Source: an uncultured Phycisphaerales bacterium (GTDB lineage Bacteria > Planctomycetota > Phycisphaerae > Phycisphaerales > UBA1924). From it: a DNA stretch of 41,543 nt. Of the stretch, positions 8,154 to 17,304 are shown piece by piece. Below the pieces are notes generated by a model that worked only from the letters and a program-made list of their open reading frames with translations, searched no databases and was not told where the DNA came from. Position numbers and translations under genes: made by a program. How positions within the stretch are numbered: the first letter of the stretch is position 1; each line of letters begins with the position of its first letter. The stretch lies in NCBI GenBank assembly GCA_903929885.1, contig CAIYWI010000019.1, positions 1-41,543 on the forward strand. The letters run 5' to 3'.

Positions 8154-8181
8154 TTGACCGATGGACGGGGGTCGCTACCAT
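8154..8181 (+). promoter_or_regulatory. Promoter of the tRNA-Thr/tuf transcription unit
   Basis: TTGACC at 8154-8159 and TACCAT at 8176-8181 are separated by 16 bp, the best promoter match in the 239-bp gap between 8067 and tRNA-Thr. A second TTGACA at 8219-8224 has no convincing -10. Nothing else in the gap looks coding. Confidence 0.6.
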
Positions 8182-8306
8182 TCGACCCTTCGCGCCGGCG
8201 GGCGGGCGGGGGACGTAGTTGACAGGTTTCGAGCATCACCAGCTTGAGCGCGCCGTGTGAGTCGCGGGGCGACGGGCGTGCATCGGGTCGGGTGATGAGC
8301 AGCAAG

Positions 8307-8378
<72 letters not shown>

Positions 8379-8606
8379 TTCCGAGATGTCGAGCGTGGGC
8401 GTGGCGCGTGGGGCGGCGAGAGCCGGCCTTTGGCGCTGCGAGGCGAGCGGCATGTTGGGCGGGCGGCTTTGGCAACCGACCGCGATGGTGTCGTAGCTTC
8501 AAGTGTCTGGGCGTCCGCGAGGGTTCCTGGTCAACGAGTTGCTGGCTTGGTGGAGGCGTGATGGGATCCCCGCCCCAAGCCTTCTAGTTGGGCGTCCCGA
8601 AAGACC

Positions 8607-8625
8607 GTCCGGCGATGTGCCGGAC
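8607..8625 (+). promoter_or_regulatory. Leader hairpin just upstream of the tuf ribosome-binding site
   Basis: The 265-nt stretch between tRNA-Thr and tuf has no gene. It ends with a perfect stem GTCCGGC-GATGT-GCCGGAC, followed by TTGGAGC, whose GGAG (8631-8634) is the tuf Shine-Dalgarno. A hairpin this close to the ribosome-binding site could affect translation initiation of EF-Tu, or mark a processing site after tRNA release. Confidence 0.45.
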
Positions 8626-8643
8626 CAGTTGGAGCACTATCCC

Positions 8644-9846
<1,203 letters not shown>

Positions 9847-9898
9847 GGTGATGGCACGAAGATGACGGCGGATCGGATCCGCTTTCGAGACACTCCAA

Positions 9899-9929
9899 CC
9901 GCCCGGCTCCTCGAGCCGGGCGGTTTTTT
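9899..9929 (+). terminator. Rho-independent terminator of tuf
   Basis: CCGCCCGGCTC pairs with GAGCCGGGCGG around a 3-nt loop and is followed directly by six T (9924-9929). It lies 53 bp after the tuf stop and is the best intrinsic terminator in the window. Confidence 0.93.
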
Positions 9930-9993
9930 GTCGCCACGGCCCGCTCGTTTGCGATTTGTCAGGTCGCGAGCCGGCGGGGTTGCGAGCGTCCGG

Positions 9994-10063
9994 TTGTGGC
10001 TTGCGGGACGAGGGCGGCTATACTTGCGTCCGTGACCGCCCGGGTCCCCAAGGCCCGGGCGGT
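9994..10063 (+). promoter_or_regulatory. Candidate rpmG promoter and leader hairpin
   Basis: Between the tuf terminator and rpmG (about 255 bp) there is TTGTGG at 9994-9999 and TATACT at 10019-10024, with a long 19-nt spacer. Just downstream in the leader is a perfect 10-bp stem, ACCGCCCGGG/CCCGGGCGGT (10035-10063), with a 9-nt loop and no T-run. The hairpin could be a leader regulatory element for the rpmG-secE-nusG unit. Confidence 0.45.
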
Positions 10064-10185
10064 GGCATCTTGAAGTCGCGTCGTGCGATCGCTCGGGTGG
10101 ACCAGTTCGCGGGGATGGCTCCCGCGGCCGGGACGGGCGTTGTGCGTCGGGGCATGTCGGCAGCAGTCGAAAGGTGGGTTTTCCA

Positions 10186-10368
10186 GTGGCGAAGAAGAAG
10201 GCAGCGGCTCGCGAGTTCCTGTGGCTCCAGTGCACGGAGACGGGTGATCTCAACTACCGCACGAGCGTGAACACCAAGGGCGGCATGCCCGAGGGCCTCA
10301 AGGAAGGCATGATGAAGTACTCCCCGCGTCTGCGGCGGCACAGCCTCCACAAGGTGAAGCGCAAGTAA
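10186..10368 (+). CDS. rpmG: 50S ribosomal protein bL33
   Basis: A 60-aa basic protein of the large ribosomal subunit. It matches bL33 in the stretch LNYRTSVNTKGGMPEG and the C-terminal KYSPRLRRHSLHKVKRK, where most family members read KY(C/D)P.LRKHT.H.E.K. Only one Cys (LWLQCTETG) is present, so this is a zinc-free (C-minus) form. The start is GTG 10186 (MAKKKAAAREF), with AAGGTGG at 10171-10177 as Shine-Dalgarno; a GTG at 10174 is in frame but would place that site inside the gene. It lies at the head of the rpmG-tRNA-Trp-secE-nusG group typical of bacteria. Confidence 0.93.
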   Translation: MAKKKAAAREFLWLQCTETGDLNYRTSVNTKGGMPEGLKEGMMKYSPRLRRHSLHKVKRK

Positions 10369-10441
10369 GCGTGGGCCTGTGTCCTTGCGGGCGAAAGTTC
10401 CGCGAGGTGGCTTGGGTGTCGTTGCTGGACAGGGCAATGTC

Positions 10442-11299
<858 letters not shown>

Positions 11300-11432
11300 C
11301 GGAATCGTCGGCCGAGGCGTTTGGATCGACAGTTCGAGATCGTGAGGCCCGGTTGGTGGAGGGATGGATTCCCGGGTCTGGTTGAGACACACCGCCGCGC
11401 TTGTCGCGGCGTTTTTCACAAGGGGAAAGCCC

Positions 11433-12086
11433 ATGAGCAACGAGTACGAGACTGAAGCCGCGGAACCCACCCCGATCGCCCCTCCGGAGCGCAGCGGCCT
11501 GTTGCGGGCCGACGAGCCGATGCGTCAGGAAGGCATGAACTGGTTCGTGCTGCGCGTGGCGAGCAACAAGGAGTCGTCGGTTCAGAACACGCTCTTGCGC
11601 AAGATCCAGATCGAGAACATGGGTCACCTCGTGGGCCGCATCGTGGTGCCCACGGAGAAGACCAAGACGGCCAAGGCCGGCAAGATCAAGATCACGGAGA
11701 CCAAGCTCTATCCGGGGTACGTCTTCGTCGAGATGAAGCTCGAGCCCGACGGCCGCATTCCGCAGGACGTCTTCTTCCTCATCAAGGAGACGACCGGCGT
11801 GGGCGACTTCGTCGGTCCGGCGGGACGTCCGTCGGCGATGAAGGAGCACGAGATCGAGAAGATGCTCATCGACTCGCGCAAGCCCGAGGACGAGCCGACG
11901 GTGAAGCTCGTCTTCAACAAGGGCGAGCACGTGGTCATCAAGGAAGGCGCGTTCGCGACCTACGAGGGCACCATCGACGAGGTGTTCCCGGAGAAGGGCA
12001 TCGTCCGCGTGCTGGTGACCATCTTCGGCCGCCAGGCGCCCATCGACCTCGAGGAATGGCAGATCGGCAAGCAGGGAGACGCCTGA
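11433..12086 (+). CDS. nusG: Transcription termination/antitermination protein NusG
   Basis: NusG binds RNA polymerase and couples it to Rho or to the leading ribosome. The 217-aa product has an acidic N-terminal extension of ~35 residues, then the NGN domain starting at NWFVLRVASNKESSVQNTL, with LYPGYVFVEM as its hallmark strand, and a C-terminal KOW domain (GEHVVIKEGAFATYEGTIDEV) that contacts Rho or S10. The start is ATG 11433 with AAGGGG 8 nt upstream. It follows secE by 133 nt, as usual. What is unusual is the next position: rplK-rplA is absent, and a structured repeat followed by convergent ribE comes instead. The NGN domain carries a charged insertion (EKTKTAKAGKIKI), as in some other bacterial phyla. 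Confidence 0.97.
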   Translation: MSNEYETEAAEPTPIAPPERSGLLRADEPMRQEGMNWFVLRVASNKESSVQNTLLRKIQIENMGHLVGRIVVPTEKTKTAKAGKIKITETKLYPGYVFVEMKLEPDGRIPQDVFFLIKETTGVGDFVGPAGRPSAMKEHEIEKMLIDSRKPEDEPTVKLVFNKGEHVVIKEGAFATYEGTIDEVFPEKGIVRVLVTIFGRQAPIDLEEWQIGKQGDA

Positions 12087-12096
12087 GAGCGACGCC

Positions 12097-12287
12097 TTCC
12101 ACGGCTATCCCTCACCCGCGTTGCGGGTTCGGTCACCCGTGGCAACACTCGTCCGCCCTCCGGGCGGCGTGCGTGGTGGTGGGGTCGAGGAGTTTCGCGC
12201 GGATCACGTTGTTCCCGATCTGTCGCCCGTGAGGGCGCACCAGACGCAGCCGTGGTGCGCTGTCCGGCTTTTCGGGCGAGCCCACGG
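12097..12287 (+). repeat. Full copy of a dispersed structured intergenic repeat (copy 2)
   Basis: This ~190-bp element starts 10 nt after the nusG stop and matches 18442-18635 along its whole length with scattered substitutions. Landmarks shared by both are TCCCTCACCCGC, GGGTTCGGTCACCCG, CTCCGGGCGGCGTGCG, GTGGTGGTGGGGTCGA, TTTCGCGCGGAT, AGCCGTGGTGCGC and GGGCGAGCCCACGG. It can form several short GC-rich stems, including CCGCCC-TCC-GGGCGG. It occupies nearly the whole 246-bp gap between convergent nusG and ribE. It has no open frame conserved between copies and no T-runs. Confidence 0.85.
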
Positions 12288-12332
12288 ACGCGGCGGTGGG
12301 GGGCGTGCGTGCGTGGCGGGGTTGAGGGGATG

Positions 12333-12941
12333 TCAGCCCATGCCCAAGCCGCGGAGGCGGTCGACGATGGCCTTGACCATCATGTCGGCTTCGACGTTGA
12401 CGCGGGCGCCGCGTTGCCAGGTCTTGAGGGTGGTTTTCTCGAGCGTGACGGGGATGAGCGCCACTTCGATGCACGAGGCGGGCTTGTCGACGAGGGCGAG
12501 GGTGAGGGAGACGCCGTCGAGGCAGACGCTGCCTTTGGGGATCATGAAGCCCATGAGCGCATCGGGCAGGCGGAGGCGCACGCGCCAGCCGTCGGTTGTG
12601 TTGACCGACTCGACCTCGCCGGTGCCGTCGATGTGGCCTTGGACGAGGTGGCCCCCCATGAGGGTCGAGGCGGTGGCGGCGTGTTCCAAGTTGACCGGGC
12701 GGCCTGGCCGGAAGGAGCCCACGGTGGTCTTGGAGAGGGTTTCGGGGATGGCGTCGAAGGTGAGCAGGCCTTGGGGGGTTGCGTCATGGACGGCGGTGAG
12801 GCAGCAGCCGTCCACGGCGACGGAATCGCCTCGGGAGGCCCGGTAGGACCATGCGGGGGCGGCCACCTCAAGACGGAGGCCGGCGTGGGAGGGGGTGGCG
12901 GCGTGCACCGTGCCGACGGTCTCGATCAGGCCCGTGAACAT
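12333..12941 (-). CDS. ribE: Riboflavin synthase alpha subunit
   Basis: This enzyme dismutates two molecules of 6,7-dimethyl-8-ribityllumazine to riboflavin and a pyrimidinedione. The 202-aa product shows the two tandem lumazine-binding barrels. The first starts at MFTGLIETVGTV and contains GDSVAVDGCCLTAV. The second starts near LVQGHIDGTGEV and contains KGSVCLDGVSLTLA. Repeat 1 ends with ETLSKTTVGSF and repeat 2 with VTLEKTTLKTW. Length is normal. The start is ATG 12941; the frame is open further upstream but homology begins here. TACCAT (12953-12948) lies 6 nt before the ATG, so the mRNA is probably leaderless and there is no room for an FMN riboswitch. It is divergent from the lipid cluster. 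The symbol ribC is used in Bacillus-based naming. Confidence 0.95.
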   Translation of the reverse strand: MFTGLIETVGTVHAATPSHAGLRLEVAAPAWSYRASRGDSVAVDGCCLTAVHDATPQGLLTFDAIPETLSKTTVGSFRPGRPVNLEHAATASTLMGGHLVQGHIDGTGEVESVNTTDGWRVRLRLPDALMGFMIPKGSVCLDGVSLTLALVDKPASCIEVALIPVTLEKTTLKTWQRGARVNVEADMMVKAIVDRLRGLGMG

Positions 12942-12947
12942 GGCGTC

Positions 12948-12991
12948 ATGGTAGAGGAACCGGCCCCGGGGAGGGCCCGGGCCCATAGACT
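12948..12991. promoter_or_regulatory. Back-to-back -10 elements of ribE and the lipid operon
   Basis: The 62-bp divergent gap holds TACCAT on the minus strand (12953-12948, 6 nt before the ribE ATG) and TAGACT on the plus strand (12986-12991, 12 nt before the ketosynthase-like ATG). The GC-rich stretch between them (CCCCGGGGAGGGCCCGGGCCC) has no TTG-type -35 for either, so both promoters are weak by consensus or depend on an activator. Confidence 0.45.
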
Positions 12992-13003
12992 CCGTCCTTC
13001 ACC

Positions 13004-14434
13004 ATGGCAGGGAATCGAACCGACGTCTGCATCACCGGTCTTGGCCTCGTCAGCGGCTATGGCGCGGGGGTCGAAGCCTTCTGGGAGGGCTTGTGCTCGG
13101 GCGCGCCCTCGCTTCGGCCGATCACGCGCTTCAAGGCCGATCAGGCGGCGTGCAATCTGGCGGGCGAGGTGCCGCCGACCATTTCGGCCAAGGACTACGT
13201 GCCCAAGCACTATCGCAAGGGCGTGAAGGTGATGGCGCGCGACATCGAACTGGCGGTGGTGGCGGCGGCCGAGGCCGTTCGCGATGCTTCGCTGACGACG
13301 CGGATGCACGCGGGCGACGGCGAGGCGTCGGCGGCGACGACCTATCCATCCGAGCGGAGCGGCTGCCACATCGGCGCGGGGTTGCTGCCGGCGGAAGTGC
13401 CTGAGATCGCCGGGGCTTTCGCCACGGCGCGTGATCGCGCGTCCGGGCGAGATGATCGGCTGTCGCTCAGGGCGTGGGGGACGATCGACGCGGACGGCGC
13501 GGTGGCGGCGGGCGGCGGCACGGTGGGGGGCATGAACAACCTGCAGCCCCTGTGGATGCTCAAGTACCTGCCCAACATGCTGGCGTGTCACGTGACGATC
13601 CTGCACGGTCTGGAAGGGCCGAGCAACACGCTGACGTGCAGCGAGGCCAGCGGCATGTTGTGCGTGGGCGAGAGCACGCGGGTGATCCAACGCGGTGCGG
13701 CGGACCTGTGCTTCTCGGGGGGTGCAGAGTCGAAGGTGAACCTGGTGGGGACGGTGCGGAGCCAGCTCTTGGGTCGGCTTGCGGGTCATGAGGGAGACGG
13801 ATCGCTGACGCTGCGGCCGTATGCCACGGGCGACACCAAGGGCACGGGCACGGTGCCGGGCGAGGGCGGGGGCATTTTGACGCTCGAACGCGAGGACTTG
13901 GCGCGGGCCCGGGGGGTCAGGCGCTATGCGAGGGTGTCGGGGTTCGGGGCGGCGCACACGCTGCCGGTGGCGGTGCCGGTGCTGGAGGAGCGTCACCCGC
14001 CGATGTCGAAGGCGGTGCAGGCCAGACGGAACGGGTTGTCGTTGGCGATCAGGGCGGCGCTCAAGGATGCGGGGCTGGGGCCCGAGGCGATCGACGTGAT
14101 CGTGCCGCAGGCGTTGTGCGTGCCCAAGCACGATGCGCACGAGCTCGAGGCGTTGCGGGAGGTGTTCGGGAGCAGGTTGTCGGAGATCGAGTTGGTGACC
14201 TTGCCGCCGCTGCTGGGCGATTGTGCGGCGGGATCCGGGGCGTTGCAGGTGGCGGCGGCGGCGTTGTGCGTGAGGCACCAGCGGGTGCCGGCGCGGGTGC
14301 ATGGGGGCGGAGGCGAGGGCGGGATGCGGGTCGGGGCGGCGGCGAGCCGCGAGGCGAGGGTTCGTCACGTGCTGGCGTGCACGGGGTCGTTGGCGGGCCA
14401 GAACGCGGCGGTGGTGGTGTCGGCGGCCGACTGA
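13004..14434 (+). CDS. Ketosynthase-like protein with all catalytic residues replaced (chain-length-factor-like)
   Basis: A 476-aa thiolase-fold protein of the beta-ketoacyl-ACP synthase family (VCITGLGLVSGYG at the N-terminus, NMLACHVTILHGLEGPS before the nucleophile region, GAADLCFSGGAES after it). Aligned without gaps to FabF, the active-site Cys is Glu214 (TCSEASG for TACTSG), the first His is Gln369 (IVPQALCV for INAHGTST), and the second is Asp406 (LLGDCAAGSG for TGHLLGAAG). The lysine before that His is also lost, and NSFGFGGTN has become TGSLAGQN. It should not catalyse condensation. Type II polyketide chain-length factors have Gln at the Cys position and pair with an active KS; the active KS 719 bp downstream is the obvious partner. 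The start is ATG 13004, first gene of a five-gene plus-strand cluster. Confidence 0.85.
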   Translation: MAGNRTDVCITGLGLVSGYGAGVEAFWEGLCSGAPSLRPITRFKADQAACNLAGEVPPTISAKDYVPKHYRKGVKVMARDIELAVVAAAEAVRDASLTTRMHAGDGEASAATTYPSERSGCHIGAGLLPAEVPEIAGAFATARDRASGRDDRLSLRAWGTIDADGAVAAGGGTVGGMNNLQPLWMLKYLPNMLACHVTILHGLEGPSNTLTCSEASGMLCVGESTRVIQRGAADLCFSGGAESKVNLVGTVRSQLLGRLAGHEGDGSLTLRPYATGDTKGTGTVPGEGGGILTLEREDLARARGVRRYARVSGFGAAHTLPVAVPVLEERHPPMSKAVQARRNGLSLAIRAALKDAGLGPEAIDVIVPQALCVPKHDAHELEALREVFGSRLSEIELVTLPPLLGDCAAGSGALQVAAAALCVRHQRVPARVHGGGGEGGMRVGAAASREARVRHVLACTGSLAGQNAAVVVSAAD

Positions 14435-14539
14435 GGGGCTTTGGCGTGCCGGGGCGGGGTCGGCGCGGGTCGTTGGCGTAGACTACCTCTCGGATCGTGG
14501 GCTGGACCACTGGCGGATCACGAGCACAAGGGAGTTCCG

Positions 14540-15112
14540 ATGACTGGCGATTATCGCGATGAGGGGTCGTCGTACGGAGGTCAATACCGCTCGCACGGGC
14601 GGGGCTCGGGTCGCGGACCGTCGCGTGGCGGGGGCGAACGGCGGGGGATTCCGCTGTCGGACCTTGATCCGGCGACGACGGAAGCGTCGCGGAAGGCGAT
14701 CGGCGCGTCGATCGAGGTTCACAAGGCGTTGGGTCCGGGCTATGGGGCCGAGGCGTACGCGAACGCGGTGCGGATGGAGCTTGATGCGCTGGGGGTGACG
14801 TACAAGCTGAATCAGTCGCTGCCGGTGACGTACCGCGAGAAGCAGGTGGGGACGGTGACGGTGCCGATGCTGGTGGAGGATCGGTTCGTGCTCGAGATCA
14901 TGAGCCGCCCGGGCGAGGTGTCGACGCACGAGCGGCTGGCGGTGCGGGCGCAGCTGAAGGCGGCGAACCTGGACCTGGGGCTCATCGTGAACTTCGCGGA
15001 GCGGCGGCTGAAGGACGGGCTGGTCCGCGTGGTGAACGTGGAGAAGATCCAGCGCGAGAAGGGCGTGTCGTTCGACGACGATCAGGACATGGGCCACGAC
15101 GAGGGTCAGTGA
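14540..15112 (+). CDS. GxxExxY-family (PDDEXK_3-like) protein with eroded active site
   Basis: A 190-aa protein. The first ~37 residues are Gly/Arg/Ser-rich and probably disordered. From residue ~47 it follows the GxxExxY family, a restriction-endonuclease-like fold of uncertain function: IGASIEVHKALGPGYGAEAY, LPVTYREKQVGTVTV, LVEDRFVLEI, ERLAVRAQLKAANLDLGLIVNF. The signature is changed: GPGYGAEAY places the Glu one residue late. The catalytic Asp of the family's 'aDLLVe' strand is Pro109, and Lys of 'vELKav' is Met121, while Glu119 remains. Nuclease activity looks unlikely. It lies between the two ketosynthase genes, with AAGGGAG as Shine-Dalgarno and a TAGACT hexamer at 14479-14484 in the 105-bp gap upstream. 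Why it sits in a lipid cluster is unknown. Confidence 0.75.
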   Translation: MTGDYRDEGSSYGGQYRSHGRGSGRGPSRGGGERRGIPLSDLDPATTEASRKAIGASIEVHKALGPGYGAEAYANAVRMELDALGVTYKLNQSLPVTYREKQVGTVTVPMLVEDRFVLEIMSRPGEVSTHERLAVRAQLKAANLDLGLIVNFAERRLKDGLVRVVNVEKIQREKGVSFDDDQDMGHDEGQ

Positions 15113-15152
15113 GCATTTCGGCGGCGGGCGGGCGAGCCAACACGGCGCGATC

Positions 15153-16487
15153 ATGAGCAGACAGCAACGCAGGGTGGTGATCACGGGGATGGGGTGGGTG
15201 ACGCCGCTGGGCCACGACGTGGACGCGGTGTGGTCGCGCCTGATGCGTGGCGAGGGCGCGTTCGGGCGGGTGAGCCGCTTCGACGCGAGCACCTTTGCGA
15301 CGAACTTCGCGGCGGAGGTCCGGCACTTCGACTTCGGGGCGTCGTTCCCGTCGGCGGCACGCCACGCGAGCGCGGGCGACAGCACGAAGTACGCGCTGGT
15401 GGCGGCCCTGCATGCATGGCGTCAGGCGGGGCTCGACGGGTTCGCGGGCTTTGACGGTTCGCGGATGGGCCTGTACATGGGCAGCGGCGAGGGGCCACTC
15501 GACATCGACACGTTCGCGCACGCGTGCCTTGCGAGTTTCGATCCGGCGACGCGGGGCGTCGACGACGGCGCGTTCCTGCGGACGGCCCTGGCGGAGATGG
15601 ATGCGCTGAATGAACTGGAGCAGGAGCCCAACATGACGTTGGCGCACCTGGCCGACGCGTTCGGGCTGCAGGGGCCGGCGTTCAACTGCATGACGGCGTG
15701 CGCGGCGAGCACGCAGGCCATCGGCGAGGCCTTCGAGATCATCCGGCACGGCGACGCGGACCTGATGTTCGCGGGCGGCTCGCACACGATGATCCACCCC
15801 TTGGGCATGACGGGGTTCATCCGCCTGACGGCGATGAGCCAGCGTCGCGACGGGTACACGACGGCGGCGCGGCCCTTCGACCAGACGCGCGACGGCTTCG
15901 TGATGGGCGAGGGCGCGGGCATGCTGGTGCTCGAGGCGCTCGACCATGCCATCGCGCGCGGCGCGACGCCCTTGGCCGAGATCGCGGGCTTCGGCAGCAG
16001 CGCGGATGCCTTCCGCATCACGGACATCCAACCCGACGGCAAGGGCGCGGTGGCGGCGATGAGCCAGGCGTGCGCCCAGGCGGGGATCGATCCCTCAAGG
16101 CCCGGACCCGATGGGCGGCCTGCGGTGCACTACATCTCGGCGCACGGCACGGGCACGCAGGAGAACGACCGCATCGAGACCCGGGCGGTCAAGACGCTCT
16201 TTGGCGCGTTGGCGCCCCGGGTGCCCTTCAGCAGCGTCAAGAGCATGCTGGGGCACCTGATCCAGGCGGCGGGCGCGGTGGAACTCATCACGTGCGTGCA
16301 GGCCATCCGCACCGGTTGGGTGCCGCCGACCATGAACCTCGTCAACCAAGACCCGCAGTGCGACCTCGACTATGTGCCCAACGCGGCGCGCGACCTGGGC
16401 CCCGCGGGGGGCGTCGACGTGTGCCTCTCCAACAGCTTCGGCTTCGGCGGACAGAACGACACGCTGTGCGTGCGACGGTTCCGCTGA
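15153..16487 (+). CDS. Beta-ketoacyl-ACP synthase II-type ketosynthase, catalytically intact
   Basis: A 444-aa condensing enzyme that would extend an acyl chain with malonyl-ACP. The catalytic set is complete: Cys183 in MTACAAST, His331 in ISAHGTGT and His368 in VKSMLGHLIQAAGA, followed by NSFGFGGQN near the C-terminus. It also has the KAS N-terminal VVITGMGWVTPLG and DGFVMGEGAG. It differs from housekeeping FabF by an ~20-residue longer segment around 115-145 (CLASFDPATRG...). It lies 40 nt after the GxxExxY gene and 19 nt before the acyltransferase. Given the non-catalytic paralogue two genes upstream and the acyl- and glycosyl-transferases downstream, it is more likely a dedicated chain builder than the primary fatty-acid FabF. 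No Shine-Dalgarno is evident at ATG 15153. Confidence 0.93.
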   Translation: MSRQQRRVVITGMGWVTPLGHDVDAVWSRLMRGEGAFGRVSRFDASTFATNFAAEVRHFDFGASFPSAARHASAGDSTKYALVAALHAWRQAGLDGFAGFDGSRMGLYMGSGEGPLDIDTFAHACLASFDPATRGVDDGAFLRTALAEMDALNELEQEPNMTLAHLADAFGLQGPAFNCMTACAASTQAIGEAFEIIRHGDADLMFAGGSHTMIHPLGMTGFIRLTAMSQRRDGYTTAARPFDQTRDGFVMGEGAGMLVLEALDHAIARGATPLAEIAGFGSSADAFRITDIQPDGKGAVAAMSQACAQAGIDPSRPGPDGRPAVHYISAHGTGTQENDRIETRAVKTLFGALAPRVPFSSVKSMLGHLIQAAGAVELITCVQAIRTGWVPPTMNLVNQDPQCDLDYVPNAARDLGPAGGVDVCLSNSFGFGGQNDTLCVRRFR

Positions 16488-16506
16488 CCCATTCGCGACC
16501 GACCGG

Positions 16507-17304
16507 ATGATGGACCAAGCCCCGCTGATCCCGGCGACGACTGATCGGCGGTTCGCTCGCGTCTTCGCGTGGTGGGTGCGGCGGATGCTGCGATCGGACT
16601 TCGCGGCCGTGCGGCTGCGGGCCGGGGCACGCAGCGTGCTCGAGGCCGTGGCGCGTCACGAGGGGCCCGCCGCGGTGCTGCTGACGCACGGTTCGTGGTG
16701 GGATCCCTTGGTGGGCGTCTTTCTCGCCGACCGCTTCATGCCGGCCCGCGACGGGTGTGCGCCCATCGACGCGACGATGCTCCGCAAGTTCGGCTTCTTC
16801 CGCAAGCTCGGCCTCTTCGGGATCGAGCCCGACCATCCGGGCGCGGCGCGTGCGATGCGCGACCACGTGCTGGGCCTGTTTGCCGCACAGGCGAGGCCGA
16901 CGCTGTGGATCACGGCGCAGGGGCGGTTCGTCGATCCGCGAGGCGAGCTCGAGTTGCGGCCCGGGGCCGCCTCGGTGTGCGCGGGCGCGAGGAACGCGAA
17001 GGCCGCGTGCGTGGCCATCGAGTATCCCTTCCTGCTCGAGCGAAAGCCGGAGGTGGTGATCCATGCGGTCGAGGTGCCCGCGCCGGCGCGGCCTTCGACG
17101 GCGCACTGGCACCGCGCGATGACCGTGGCGATGGATGCGGCGCGTCGGGCGTTGGCGGCGGACATCACCGCGCGCGACGTGACGACGTACGAGACGCTGC
17201 TGTCGCGCGCGGGCTCCGTGAACCCGGTCTACGACTTGTGGCGAGCGCTTCGGGGCGGGAACGCCAAGGTGGAGGATTCGCATCGAGGAGGTCGTGGGGC
17301 GTGA
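16507..17304 (+). CDS. PlsC-like acyltransferase (HX4D family)
   Basis: A 265-aa protein with the glycerolipid-acyltransferase signature HGSWWD, His61 and Asp66 forming the HX4D charge relay at the end of an LLTHG strand. Further blocks fit the family: RKFGFFRKLGLFGIEPDHP, and TLWITAQGRFVDPRGE, where the usual motif III FPEGTRS has Gln in place of Glu. It has no strong membrane helix, so it is probably peripheral. It would move an acyl group from acyl-ACP or acyl-CoA to a hydroxyl. By position the donor may be the product of the two ketosynthase genes and the acceptor a glycosylated lipid. The start is ATG 16507 or 16510. The stop overlaps the glycosyltransferase start (GTGA). Confidence 0.8.
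   Translation: MMDQAPLIPATTDRRFARVFAWWVRRMLRSDFAAVRLRAGARSVLEAVARHEGPAAVLLTHGSWWDPLVGVFLADRFMPARDGCAPIDATMLRKFGFFRKLGLFGIEPDHPGAARAMRDHVLGLFAAQARPTLWITAQGRFVDPRGELELRPGAASVCAGARNAKAACVAIEYPFLLERKPEVVIHAVEVPAPARPSTAHWHRAMTVAMDAARRALAADITARDVTTYETLLSRAGSVNPVYDLWRALRGGNAKVEDSHRGGRGA

Noticed and set aside
8503..8643. An in-frame 47-residue N-terminal extension of EF-Tu
   Set aside because: EF-Tu homology begins at [16 protein letters not shown], with a Shine-Dalgarno before ATG 8644, and the upstream part covers a leader hairpin.
12942..13003. An FMN riboswitch upstream of riboflavin synthase
   Set aside because: The divergent gap is only 62 bp and a -10-like element lies 6 nt from the ATG. 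The conserved FMN-aptamer blocks are not visible.
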